This document shows, one piece after another, positions 53,257 through 61,778 of a stretch of 64,000 nucleotides of DNA. The notes beneath the pieces were generated by a model. That model ran no database searches. It had not been told where the DNA came from and was given only the letters and a program-made list of their open reading frames with translations. Numbering within the stretch: the first letter of the stretch is position 1; every line of letters starts with the position of its first letter. A program made the position numbers and the translations under genes. Origin of the DNA: JASMTM01 sp046483075 (GTDB taxonomy: Bacteria > Thermotogota > Thermotogae > Petrotogales > Kosmotogaceae); assembly GCA_046483075.1 (NCBI GenBank), contig JAWODV010000039.1:1-64000 (forward strand), written 5' to 3'.

Positions 53257-54263
53257 TCCACCTCCGCCTGTTTATTTAGAATCTTGAATCGATAAAATCC
53301 CAAAAAGAACGGATTTTCTTTTACAGGAAGCCATTGAATGGGCATTAATCTCAAATAATCATCGAGTAACCACAGTTTAACCTTACCCACGTCTTCTTCT
53401 GAAACCGGGCCCGTATGATAAACAAGGCCCTCACCTGTGAATATCATACTGTGAAAAGTAGAAGGGTCTGGAAAGTGAAAAAAGAGAACGTCTCCAGGCT
53501 CTGCTTCTTCAACATTTTTGCTAACGTAATCAGTATTGTGTCTCAATAGATTATAAGCATCTGCATACGCAAGAAATTGCCCTGATTCTGTTAAGAATAA
53601 TCTGGTTTCAATGACAGGAACATTTGGATAATTATATGATCGAACGTCTTCAAGTTTAGAGAGATCAATTCCCGTCAATTCTTTCCATTCTTTTCGATTA
53701 AAACCCATAGATGAAATCCAGTTCTCATCATGATCTTTTAAAGCTTCTTTGTAGGCAAACCTTATCAGACCCGAGCAATCTCTTTCATTTTCTGACCAGT
53801 AGTTTGAATTGTTTACTGCCTGAAGGACAGCGATGTTCACAAACCAGATTCTGAATCTTTTAGAATTAGTCTCATTTAACTCTACTGCGTCGGGAAAACT
53901 ATTATTATTGGTATCATTCCATCCTTGAAAACGAAATTTTATCTCCTTAACAATGTTCTTGAATCCAGAGTAAACTACCTTTAAAAGGGCTTCCTGTTTA
54001 ATAATCTGCATTCTATATATGATTTCCGAATCATCATATTCTTTTTCTCTGATTCTTAAACCATCAGTAATAATTGTTTCAATTTTTTCAAATTTCTTAA
54101 CAGGAAAACTAACCTTAAAATGATCGCCAGGACTCAATTCTTCAGATATGGCAGGCTTGTAGTTTTGAATGAAAGAAGCATCCATTGAAGCTATCACAAA
54201 AAGAATTGTAATCCCGCAAACCGCCAACAGATAAAAAATACTGATAAGAGAATATATTTTCAT
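53253..54263 (-). CDS. DUF1175 family protein (YfaT-like)
   Basis: A 336-residue protein with one N-terminal membrane segment (residues 5-27) and the DUF1175 region from about residue 130: NYWSENERDCSGLIRFAYKEAL near 160, then DVLFFHFPDPSTFHSMIFTGEGLVYHTG near 252, which resembles an NlpC/P60-type Cys and His pair (C164 region and the later His). Enzymatic activity is not established for the family. It overlaps the alpha-2-macroglobulin gene by 4 bp, as yfaT neighbours yfaS in E. coli. Confidence 0.85.
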   Translation of the reverse strand: MKIYSLISIFYLLAVCGITILFVIASMDASFIQNYKPAISEELSPGDHFKVSFPVKKFEKIETIITDGLRIREKEYDDSEIIYRMQIIKQEALLKVVYSGFKNIVKEIKFRFQGWNDTNNNSFPDAVELNETNSKRFRIWFVNIAVLQAVNNSNYWSENERDCSGLIRFAYKEALKDHDENWISSMGFNRKEWKELTGIDLSKLEDVRSYNYPNVPVIETRLFLTESGQFLAYADAYNLLRHNTDYVSKNVEEAEPGDVLFFHFPDPSTFHSMIFTGEGLVYHTGPVSEEDVGKVKLWLLDDYLRLMPIQWLPVKENPFFLGFYRFKILNKQAEVE

Positions 54264-54397
54264 AATTAATTCACTTTAACATTCTATCATAATAAAACCG
54301 CAAAACTTCAAAAGTGTTTATGTTTATTATTCAGCATATAATGTGGTAATATTGGCAGATGAAAGAGGTTTTATGCGTATTTTTGGCTGGTGATAGA

Positions 54398-55174
54398 ATG
54401 ATAAGCAATTCCCGTGAATATTATGATGATATAGCTGAAATCTATGATTCCATGTATGAAGAGCCTTACTGGAATCTTTATCATAATGTTGTTAAAAAAC
54501 TAATTACTGCTCAGCAACCAAAAGGAAATATTCTAGATATAGGCACAGGGACTGGCCGGTGGGCTATATATCTTGCAAAAAAGGATAATTCTGTTAAAGC
54601 CATTGATATTTCAAAAAGAATGCTCTCAATTGCAAAAAGAAAAATTAGAGAAGCAGAAGTTCATGTTGACCTGATGGAAGCATCAGGAGAAAACCTTCCT
54701 TTTCCTGATAATTCCTTTAATGTGATTACAGCCTTTGGTGATGTGCTTTCATATACAGATGATTTTGAAAAAATGCTGAAGGAAATCAAAAGAGTATTAA
54801 CATTTGATGGTATGCTAATGGCCACAGTTGACAACGGTTATGCTTTTTTGCATGATTTTATATCGAACGCTGAACTGAAAAACGCAAGTGATCTTTATGA
54901 GAATCGGAAAAAAGTTGTAATAGGTGATAGCGAGGTTAGTAAACACAGTTTTTTGTCACGACCTTTCTTTCCGGAAGAAATTGAACCTATTCTGGAAAGA
55001 TTTAATATGTATCTGATTGATCTTGCGGGTATAGTAGTTTTCTATCCTTATGTAGAAAAAAGGCTTTCAAGACATATTGACGAGATAACTGAATGGGAAT
55101 ATTCTTTTTCAAGGAAACAGGAACTTTTGGGTAGACCAGAACATCTTTTTTTCTGCGCTAAAAAGGGGACATAA
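54398..55174 (+). CDS. class I SAM-dependent methyltransferase (UbiE/type 11 like)
   Basis: A 258-residue methyltransferase: YYDDIAEIYDSMYEE at the N-terminus, ILDIGTGTGRWAIYLAKK near 47 (SAM loop), VKAIDISKRMLSIAK near 65, LPFPDNSFNVITAFGDVLSY near 98 and EIKRVLTFDGMLMATVDN near 128. The substrate is unknown. The frame is open to an ATG at 54359, but that lies only about 10 bases from the expected transcription start of a TATAAT box at 54337-54342. The ATG at 54398 is preceded by GGTGATAGA, hence my choice. Confidence 0.82.
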   Translation: MISNSREYYDDIAEIYDSMYEEPYWNLYHNVVKKLITAQQPKGNILDIGTGTGRWAIYLAKKDNSVKAIDISKRMLSIAKRKIREAEVHVDLMEASGENLPFPDNSFNVITAFGDVLSYTDDFEKMLKEIKRVLTFDGMLMATVDNGYAFLHDFISNAELKNASDLYENRKKVVIGDSEVSKHSFLSRPFFPEEIEPILERFNMYLIDLAGIVVFYPYVEKRLSRHIDEITEWEYSFSRKQELLGRPEHLFFCAKKGT

Positions 55175-55180
55175 GCTATA

Positions 55181-55804
55181 ATGAAAAATTTTGCTCTGTT
55201 TCTTGGTATATTTTTTATCGTTCTTATTATTGTTAGTTCGAGTCTCTCACTTTTAACGCTTGTTAAAGTAAATGAACTGAATAATGAAATAAAAGCCTTT
55301 CAAGATGAAATAAATAAAAGAGTTAACGATTTTACAACTGACTTTGAATCAGATATTTCAAAAATAAAGGATATCATAACACCCGGTGGTGTTCTGGAGG
55401 AATATGTGGTTGCAAAATCCTTTATTGAAAATCTTGAAGAAGATCTTGCAATGGTTTTAACTGAAGCTCAGCAAAGCGATGATAGACCTTATTTTAGATT
55501 TTTCATAACTGGTAAAGATCAAGTGTGGATAGGTCTAAAAAACAATGCTGATGATTCCTCATATTTCTTTCAAAAAACCTTTTTGCCGGGGTTATCCAAA
55601 GAAAAATTTTTTTATTTCAAGGATCCACTTGTTGAAACCAAATATACTATCAAGGTTAAAAACGACTCATATATTCGAGCTGGTAATCCTGATTCTGTCT
55701 ATGTAATTTTCTTTGGATTTGAAAGTGGTAAGCTAGTTCAGATGCCCGGCACTACAGTTAATAATCTATCAGAGAAATTTAATCTTTACATACCCGGGGA
55801 ATAA
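55181..55804 (+). CDS. membrane-anchored coiled-coil protein, function unknown
   Basis: A 207-residue protein with one N-terminal membrane helix (residues 4-28), a coiled coil (residues 30-65, KVNELNNEIKAFQDEINKRVNDF) and a beta-rich C-terminal domain (residues 95-205), probably outside the membrane. No family is recognised. It stands six bases after the methyltransferase stop and 14 bases before the MFS gene, so the four genes 54398-58081 look like one operon. Confidence 0.75.
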   Translation: MKNFALFLGIFFIVLIIVSSSLSLLTLVKVNELNNEIKAFQDEINKRVNDFTTDFESDISKIKDIITPGGVLEEYVVAKSFIENLEEDLAMVLTEAQQSDDRPYFRFFITGKDQVWIGLKNNADDSSYFFQKTFLPGLSKEKFFYFKDPLVETKYTIKVKNDSYIRAGNPDSVYVIFFGFESGKLVQMPGTTVNNLSEKFNLYIPGE

Positions 55805-55818
55805 TTAGGAGAAATAAG

Positions 55819-56982
55819 ATGAGTAATTTACGAAAAGACTTTTTGATAACCGGCTCAGGTGGTTTTTTTGTATTTGGGTTTTCAATTCTGATAATTGGAA
55901 GTGCTTTACCTGCCATTGAAAAATCTTTAGGCATAGATCATCAGCAGGCAGGATTGATATTTTCAACATCGTCAATCGGTTTTGGATCTTCGGCATTTGT
56001 TAACATGCTTTTTTCAAAAAAACTTGGTCCCTTTAGATCATTATCCTTAGGAATCTCAATTGTGGCACTTTCACTCTTTATTTTTGTATTTTCCAGAACA
56101 TTTCCACTTTTACTTGTAGCAAATGCTCTTTTGAACTTTGGCACCGGCTTGATTGAGGTAAATGCTGCTATAGGGGTATCAGTGTTGAAGGAGAAGAAGA
56201 ACGCAGGGGTATTGAATTTTATGCATGCACTGTACTCTCTTGGTGCATTAATATCTCCAATTGTTGTATCGCTATTTCTTCTAAATGTAGATGATTGGTA
56301 CAAGCCCTTTGCACTTGCAGCAATAATAAGTACATCTCTGTTTGCATTTTCATTGGTTCTCTTTAGATATGATGTTGTATATGAACCACCCGATAGGCCT
56401 TTCGAACACTGGCTAATTATAAAAGAACCTTTATTCTGGTTGGTTATTGCAGGGGTTTTCCTATATGTAGGCTATGAAGTTTCCTTTTCTTCGTGGTTAT
56501 CAGCATATTCCAATGAAATAAAAGGGATACCCATGAGATTTTCCACTGCTATGCCTTCATTCCTCTGGTTGGGATTATTGATCGGTAGACTATTTTCTTC
56601 TGTGCTATCTGAAAAACTGGGATACAGCAGATTAATGTTAATGCTTACATCAATCGCAATAACCTTTTTTATAACAATGCTTTTTTTACAAACAGTATGG
56701 ATTTATGGCATTTCGATTGTAATAATTGGGATGGGATTTTCCGCCATGTTTCCAACATTGCAGGCAACACTCATAAGACATAAACCTAAATATGCGACTG
56801 TATCAGCTGCTTTGTTTACAGTTGCAGCATCAGCAGGTGCAGCAATAGTTAATTTCGTTATTGGAACTTTAGGAAAGTTCCTCGATTTGCAATATGGGAT
56901 GTATTTTATTCTTTCTCTCCTACTTGCAGAATTGGTAGTAATTATTTTTATTTACAGGAAGGATAAATATGCAACATCATGA
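55819..56982 (+). CDS. MFS transporter, FucP-like group
   Basis: A 387-residue major-facilitator protein with about 12 hydrophobic segments and the conserved NFGTGLIEVNAAIGV and VLNFMHALYSLGALISPIV segments near residues 100-150, seen in sugar permeases such as the fucose permease group. AGGAGAAATAAG precedes the ATG. It overlaps the FAD oxidoreductase gene by 14 bp. The substrate is unknown. Confidence 0.87.
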   Translation: MSNLRKDFLITGSGGFFVFGFSILIIGSALPAIEKSLGIDHQQAGLIFSTSSIGFGSSAFVNMLFSKKLGPFRSLSLGISIVALSLFIFVFSRTFPLLLVANALLNFGTGLIEVNAAIGVSVLKEKKNAGVLNFMHALYSLGALISPIVVSLFLLNVDDWYKPFALAAIISTSLFAFSLVLFRYDVVYEPPDRPFEHWLIIKEPLFWLVIAGVFLYVGYEVSFSSWLSAYSNEIKGIPMRFSTAMPSFLWLGLLIGRLFSSVLSEKLGYSRLMLMLTSIAITFFITMLFLQTVWIYGISIVIIGMGFSAMFPTLQATLIRHKPKYATVSAALFTVAASAGAAIVNFVIGTLGKFLDLQYGMYFILSLLLAELVVIIFIYRKDKYATS

Positions 56983-58081
56983 TGTGATTGTTGTAGGAGC
57001 AGGTCCTGCGGGCATTGCAGCTTCTAAAGTTCTCTCAACTCATGGGCTCGAGGTCCTTCTACTTGATAAGTCATCATTTCCACATAACAAGAGTTGTGGT
57101 GGTTACCTTACTCCTCGTTCAATTAAGCTACTATCAAAAATATTTCCAGATTTTGATTATCCCAAGAAAAAAATAAACATAGTTGAGTTTGGTCACTTTA
57201 AAAATGATTCATTTAAACCACTTCAAAGAGTTTTGATTAAAAGTGATTTCCATACAGTTAATCGAAAAGATTTTGACAATTTATTACTTGCTGAAGCAAA
57301 AAAATATGGAGTAAAACTTTCTACTGAAAGAGTAAAATCAATCACCGTAGAAGATAACTTATTCATCATAGAAGGCAACGAAAAATATAGTGCTGAATAC
57401 GTTATCGTTGCTTCCGGGGTTTTTGGTCCAAAATTGCTAAAAATCCCAGACACATTATTCGAGGTTCCCAGGTTTTCTATTTCTTATCACTCAGTGAAAG
57501 AATCTAATGACAATATCATAAAGATAGGTTATCTCAATAATGCTTATTATTGGAGCTTCCCTAAACCTCAAAAAACTTTCATAGGTGTAGGATTTTATAA
57601 GAATATTATGCCAGATAATCTACAAATCGCTCAAAAGTTACTGGGAAAAACAAATGTTAACTTTAAAGGTACTACCATACCTTTTTTTGAGCCAGAGAAA
57701 TCCTTCAAAAATAACAACACTTTTGACGGTTGTCTTTTTGCTGGAGACAGTGCGGGCTTTGTCGATAACTGGACTGGAGAAGGCATAAGTTTCGCCCTGA
57801 AATCTGGAACGGAAGCTGCAAAGGCTATAATAAAGCGATATTCCAGACCCAATAAGGTTAACGACCAGTATCTGTACAATATTAGAATAATGGCAAGACA
57901 TTTAATTCTTGCAGAATCATTTAGAAAAACATTTAACAGAAATATTCCTGCTAATCTCGACCTACTCAAAGAAAAAAGATTGCTGAAGTTGTTTATTAGC
58001 TACATTAGTACTTTCAGCAAAAGTGCAAATTCACTATTCCTAAAAAGTCTATTTGTAAGAACCCCAAAAATAATCATTTAG
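56969..58081 (+). CDS. FAD-dependent oxidoreductase, geranylgeranyl reductase-like
   Basis: A 370-residue flavoprotein: N-terminal VIVVGAGPAGIAASKVLSTHG with LLLDKSSFPHNKSCGGYL, and the second FAD motif LFAGDSAGFVDNWTGEGIS near residue 255. This matches the geranylgeranyl reductase / p-hydroxybenzoate hydroxylase-like group. It ends 2 bp before the convergent ATPase gene. Saturation of a lipid or quinone side chain is possible; the substrate is not known. Confidence 0.85.
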   Translation: MQHHDVIVVGAGPAGIAASKVLSTHGLEVLLLDKSSFPHNKSCGGYLTPRSIKLLSKIFPDFDYPKKKINIVEFGHFKNDSFKPLQRVLIKSDFHTVNRKDFDNLLLAEAKKYGVKLSTERVKSITVEDNLFIIEGNEKYSAEYVIVASGVFGPKLLKIPDTLFEVPRFSISYHSVKESNDNIIKIGYLNNAYYWSFPKPQKTFIGVGFYKNIMPDNLQIAQKLLGKTNVNFKGTTIPFFEPEKSFKNNNTFDGCLFAGDSAGFVDNWTGEGISFALKSGTEAAKAIIKRYSRPNKVNDQYLYNIRIMARHLILAESFRKTFNRNIPANLDLLKEKRLLKLFISYISTFSKSANSLFLKSLFVRTPKIII

Positions 58082-58082
58082 A

Positions 58083-58793
58083 CTATGATACTGAATAAAT
58101 CTTTCTTCCAATATAGTCTTCATTTATAGAGCCATCTACCAGTTTAACTCTTCTTTCTCCATAGTTCGATGCAAATTCTTTGTTATGAGTGATCATAACT
58201 ACTGTCATCCCAAGTTGCTTATTAATCTTTTCAGTTAAATCCATTACTTTTAAAGCACTTTTGGGATCAAGCGACGCAGTATGCTCATCAAGAAGTAGTA
58301 GCTTTGGTTTTGCTGCAATTGCCATAACCATCGCAAGTGCCTGTTTTTGTCCTCCGGAAAGTTCTCCAGCAAGAACATCCAACCTTTTCTCAAGACCCAA
58401 ACCAAGATTCTTAAGTAAGATCAATGTGTCTCTGGAAAAATTACTAAATTTTAACCCCCTAAAACCTTTCCTGGAAGATATGATAAGGTTTTCTTTAATA
58501 GTCAAATTTGAAAAAACACCTGAATTTGGATCCTGATATACCCTTCCTATTAATTCAGCTAACTTTGCTGTACTCGTACCATTCATTATCTCTTCATTCA
58601 ATTTGTAAATTCCATAATCAGGTTTTATTTCTCCAAGAATGATCTTAAGTAAGGTTGATTTTCCAGCTCCATTTGGCCCAATAATAACAATGAACTCGCC
58701 TTTATTGATTTTTAGATTAATATCTTTCAAGGCAACTGTCTCATTAGGCATCCCTTGATTGTAAACTACACTGATGTTTTTGAGTTCGACCAT
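58083..58793 (-). CDS. ABC importer ATPase of the TrpXYZ-like system
   Basis: A 236-residue ATPase: Walker A GPNGAGKSTLLKI near residue 38, signature LSGGQKQALAMVMA near 145, Walker B KLLLLDEHTASLDP near 165, with DEHTAS typical of the COG1101 group. It is the third gene of a binding-protein, permease, ATPase operon and overlaps the permease gene by 28 bp. Confidence 0.93.
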   Translation of the reverse strand: MVELKNISVVYNQGMPNETVALKDINLKINKGEFIVIIGPNGAGKSTLLKIILGEIKPDYGIYKLNEEIMNGTSTAKLAELIGRVYQDPNSGVFSNLTIKENLIISSRKGFRGLKFSNFSRDTLILLKNLGLGLEKRLDVLAGELSGGQKQALAMVMAIAAKPKLLLLDEHTASLDPKSALKVMDLTEKINKQLGMTVVMITHNKEFASNYGERRVKLVDGSINEDYIGRKIYSVS

Positions 58794-59797
58794 AACTTTC
58801 TGACCTCCAATTTGAATGCTGACTTCCTTTTCTTGGAAAGCAGGCTTATACCAATCATACCAACAATAAACAATGCAGTTAATAGTTTCATATCACTTGA
58901 TCTAAAGCCAATTCTATACCCATATCTCATTACTAATGCCAGAATTGCTTGATAAATTATGGCTCCTACAATAGGAGCCAGTAAGCCAAACAATATTTTT
59001 CTCCTTCCAAATATTATTTCACCAAGCATGACTATTGCTAATCCGGTTACTATCATTCCCTGTCCCATAGTAACATCTGAGAAACCACTATATAATGCAA
59101 ATAATCCACCACTTAAACCAACAAGTGCATTAGCAATAACCAATCCGAGAACAGCTATAAAGGTTTTGGGTATTCCAAAAGCCTGTACACCGTCAGGATT
59201 GCTACCAAAACCTCTCAATACCATTCCCAGATCAGTCCTGAGAAAAACACCTAACAGAACAACCACAATGAACGTGAATAACAACAGAATGGTTAAATTA
59301 CCAGATGATCCATCAGTAGTAAAAATATTTTTTGATGTATTTGCATTTCTGGAAACTCCAACATTCGATTTTGTTTCTTTAGGAATATCTGAATCCCCGA
59401 ATAAACCTGCTAATGGATCTTCGCCTGTTATCTCTTCGTAACTCTTCATGGTATTTGTGCTACGCACACTTGGAACAGGAAGATTTGGTCCATTCATTAT
59501 TCTGAGATTTACAGAATAAATCATTGTCATTACAAGTATTCCTGCGAGTAAAGAATTCACTTTTAGTTTTCTATGTATTAATGCGGTGATCATACCTGCA
59601 AGTCCACCAAAAGTGGCTCCTGAGAGCAATGCAGTTATTGCTGGTGTACCAGCAATTAATAAACTAACGCTAACTGCTCCTCCCAGCGCAAATGAACCAT
59701 CAACTGTAAGATCTGGCATATTCAATATCCTGAAGGACAAGAAAACTCCAAGGGCCATTATTCCCATTACCAAGCCCTGCTCAAAGATTGCTATCAC
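58766..59797 (-). CDS. ABC importer permease of the TrpXYZ-like system
   Basis: A 343-residue COG4120-type permease: NMPDLTVDGSFALGGAVSVSLL near residue 26 and GGLFALYSGFSDVTMGQGMIVTGLA near 230 are hallmark segments. Compared with the usual family length near 290, it has a hydrophilic stretch of about 55 residues (about 110-165, with SYEEITGEDPLAGLFGD and many Asn/Ser/Thr) between helices, probably outside the membrane. Confidence 0.92.
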   Translation of the reverse strand: MIAIFEQGLVMGIMALGVFLSFRILNMPDLTVDGSFALGGAVSVSLLIAGTPAITALLSGATFGGLAGMITALIHRKLKVNSLLAGILVMTMIYSVNLRIMNGPNLPVPSVRSTNTMKSYEEITGEDPLAGLFGDSDIPKETKSNVGVSRNANTSKNIFTTDGSSGNLTILLLFTFIVVVLLGVFLRTDLGMVLRGFGSNPDGVQAFGIPKTFIAVLGLVIANALVGLSGGLFALYSGFSDVTMGQGMIVTGLAIVMLGEIIFGRRKILFGLLAPIVGAIIYQAILALVMRYGYRIGFRSSDMKLLTALFIVGMIGISLLSKKRKSAFKLEVRKLWSNSKTSV

Positions 59798-59801
59798 ATC
59801 A

Positions 59802-60782
59802 TCAACTCCCTGTTATTTCAACACCTTCCATAACCAAAATATCCGCTCGATCAATTAAAGAATCAGGTAAAATGATGTCCAGTTCTTCTGCAAGATCAAC
59901 ATCAACATAAAGCACCAGTGAATCTGCTCCTATAATTCTTGATTCTATTTCTGAAGGCTCTTTGCCCTGCAAAATGTCAAAAACAATTTTTCCAGTTTCT
60001 CTTCCTACACTGTAATAATTAAAACCAAATCCCAGTAATCCTCCTCCTCTTGATAAATCAATGTCTGCTGTAATTAAAGGCACCTTGTTATTTCTTGCAA
60101 TATTACCTATAGATTTAATACTAGAAGCAGCTGTGTTATCTGTTCCAATATAGAGAGCATCGACATCAGAAACCAATGCATTGAGAGAAGAAATCATCTC
60201 TGGAGCAGTACTTCCAGTGATTTCGATTAACTTCAGTTCCAGTTCCGAACATGCATTTCTAGCAAACTCTGTAATTACTTTTGAATTTGTTTCGCCGGGA
60301 TTGTATATAATCCCAACAGATTCAATATCAGGATCAATTAACTTGATCAGTCTAAATTGTGTAAGTACTGGTGTCATGTCACTTATACCTACAACATTTC
60401 CCGAATTTAAGCCAAAATTGCTAATTAAAGAAGCTGCAACTGGATCAGTTACCGCAGAAAATACTACCGGTATTTCTTTCATAACATTTACACAGGCTTG
60501 TGCTGAAGGGGTAGAAATAGCAACTACAACAGCAGGATTAATACTTAGAAAATGCTGCGCTATAGAAACAGCGGTGTTCATGCTACCCTGTGCACTTTGA
60601 AATCTTACTTCAAAATCAGTCCCCTGTATCAATCCATTTTCCTTTAGTTCATCGATAACTCCTTCTCGGACTGCATCAAGCGCGGGATGTTCAACTATTG
60701 CTGTTATAGCAATAATATCTGTTGCAAATACTGAAAACACCATTAAGAAAATAACTGCAGAAACCATGATCAATCTTTTCAT
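59802..60782 (-). CDS. ABC importer substrate-binding protein, TrpX-like (COG2984)
   Basis: A 326-residue binding protein with a signal peptide (KRLIMVSAVIFLMVFSVFA) and the COG2984 pattern: VEHPALDAVREGVIDEL near residue 29, VAISTPSAQACVNVMKEIPVVFSAVTDP near 90, and DALYIGTDNTAASS near 215. Related TrpX/TyrX proteins bind aromatic amino acids. Start: ATG at 60782 with AGGAGG seven bases upstream; the longer GTG at 60788 is too close to it. The gene has a 5' leader with an aromatic-codon peptide and a terminator, which supports an aromatic substrate. Confidence 0.92.
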   Translation of the reverse strand: MKRLIMVSAVIFLMVFSVFATDIIAITAIVEHPALDAVREGVIDELKENGLIQGTDFEVRFQSAQGSMNTAVSIAQHFLSINPAVVVAISTPSAQACVNVMKEIPVVFSAVTDPVAASLISNFGLNSGNVVGISDMTPVLTQFRLIKLIDPDIESVGIIYNPGETNSKVITEFARNACSELELKLIEITGSTAPEMISSLNALVSDVDALYIGTDNTAASSIKSIGNIARNNKVPLITADIDLSRGGGLLGFGFNYYSVGRETGKIVFDILQGKEPSEIESRIIGADSLVLYVDVDLAEELDIILPDSLIDRADILVMEGVEITGS

Positions 60783-60800
60783 ACACACACCTCCTAAGAT

Positions 60801-60834
60801 AAAAAAAGAGGGTATCCTTTTTTAGGATACCCTC
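60801..60834 (-). terminator. leader terminator (attenuator) before the TrpX-like gene
   Basis: On the minus strand GAGGGTATCC (60834-60825), a 7-base loop, GGATACCCTC (60817-60808) and seven T (60807-60801). This strong terminator lies inside the 5' untranslated region, 19 bases before the gene's start, so transcription must pass it. The stem can also pair in part with the leader: GAGGG with CCCTC at 60889-60885 and TCCTA with TAGGA at 60899-60895. Confidence 0.88.
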
Positions 60835-60868
60835 TCATTATTAATCGTTAGACTATGCCATGGCACAT

Positions 60869-60946
60869 TTAGGCAAAGCCACAAGAGGGCTTTGTCCTAT
60901 ACCAATAAAAGTCTAAAAATTGTGCCATACACATATGATTCATCAT
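60869..60946 (-). CDS. leader peptide rich in Phe, Tyr and Trp codons
   Basis: A 25-codon frame starting ATG 60946, with GGAGG and seven bases before it, reads MMNHMCMAQFLDFYWYRTKP and then SCGFA before TAA. The codons Phe-Tyr-Trp-Tyr lie in tandem (60910-60899), with further Phe codons on either side. A hairpin (about GGACAAAGCC with GGCTTTGCC, 60897-60872) overlaps the end of the frame. Two long-range pairings are also perfect: 60928-60921 with 60867-60860 (8 bp) and 60916-60910 with 60854-60848 (7 bp). This is the plan of a classical amino-acid attenuator. Confidence 0.75.
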   Translation of the reverse strand: MMNHMCMAQFLDFYWYRTKPSCGFA

Positions 60947-60972
60947 ATAAAATCCTCCGAAACGTTTATCTT

Positions 60973-61002
60973 TTTATACCACAAATTGACGACAAAAGTC
61001 AA
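60973..61002 (-). promoter_or_regulatory. promoter of the TrpXYZ-like operon
   Basis: On the minus strand TTGACT (61002-60997), 18 bases, TATAAA (60978-60973). Transcription should begin near 60966, giving an untranslated leader of about 185 bases that holds the peptide and the terminator. Confidence 0.7.
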
Positions 61003-61159
61003 ATAATCGATTGGTTACTCTGGAAAATTCATCAATTTTTTAACAGGCTTAGTAATATTAAACTATCAATCAACAAATAGATACTTATTAAGCCAATCAT
61101 TCACTTACATAACTGTAGAATAATGATAAAATTAGTTAACCAAGAAAAGGGGTGAAAAA

Positions 61160-61651
61160 ATGATTAGTGAAAAATTGGTTAAGTTAATTAATGATCAAAT
61201 TAAAGCCGAGCTTGAGTCTGAGTACATTTATCTGGCAATGGCAGTCTGGTGTGCAAAGGAAGGTTTTACAGGTGCATACAGCTGGCTCATAAAGCAATCT
61301 GAAGAAGAACATGAACATGCAATGAAATTTATAGAATATCTCAAATCAAGCAATGCTGATGTTGTCATTCCATCAATATCCAAACCAGATGCAAATTTTG
61401 ATTCTTTGATTGATGTTTTTCAAAAAGCTTTTGAGCATGAAAAATATATTTCTTCACGGATTTTTAAACTTGTAGATAGCGCAGTTGAAGAAGACGATAA
61501 ATTCACTGAGGACTTTTTAAGTTGGTATGTAGAGGAACAGAGAGAGGAAGAAACAACGTTCAATTTTGTTGTAAAAAAACTCAAACTAATTGGATCAAAT
61601 ATTCACGGATTGATGATGGTAGATTCCATGCTTGCAAACAGAGAAGATTAA
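61160..61651 (+). CDS. ftn: non-haem ferritin
   Basis: A 163-residue ferritin with four-helix ferroxidase residues visible: Glu in LESEYIYLAMAVW (residue 18-30), EEEHEHAMKF (Glu and His near 50), FEHEKYISSRIF (Glu near 94) and EEQREEETTF (Glu/Gln near 126-130). It stores iron in a 24-mer. GGGGTGA precedes the ATG. A candidate promoter is CTTACA (61104-61109), 17 bases, TAAAAT (61127-61132). The gap 61003-61159 holds nothing else that I can see. Confidence 0.95.
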   Translation: MISEKLVKLINDQIKAELESEYIYLAMAVWCAKEGFTGAYSWLIKQSEEEHEHAMKFIEYLKSSNADVVIPSISKPDANFDSLIDVFQKAFEHEKYISSRIFKLVDSAVEEDDKFTEDFLSWYVEEQREEETTFNFVVKKLKLIGSNIHGLMMVDSMLANRED

Positions 61652-61729
61652 GAAAAGGATTGTTAATACAATTTAATTAATAATTAAGGAGATTTTTTTG
61701 CATTTTTAGATTTTATTTATACATCAGAC

Positions 61730-61762
61730 AAAAAAAGACCCTCAAAATGAGGGTCTTTTTTT
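61730..61762. terminator. bidirectional terminator between ferritin and pyrophosphatase
   Basis: Seven A, GACCCTC (61737-61743), loop AAAAT, GAGGGTC (61749-61755), seven T: a symmetric stem that works for both convergent genes. Confidence 0.9.
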
Positions 61763-61778
61763 AATTATTTCATTAAAT

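Noticed and set aside
60839..60966. T-box riboswitch upstream of the TrpX-like gene
   Set aside because: No T-box consensus such as GGTGGTACCGCG and no specifier loop could be found; the short peptide with aromatic codons explains the leader better.
60892..61080. 62-residue plus-strand frame
   Set aside because: It is a shadow of the leader and promoter region on the other strand and has no ribosome binding site.
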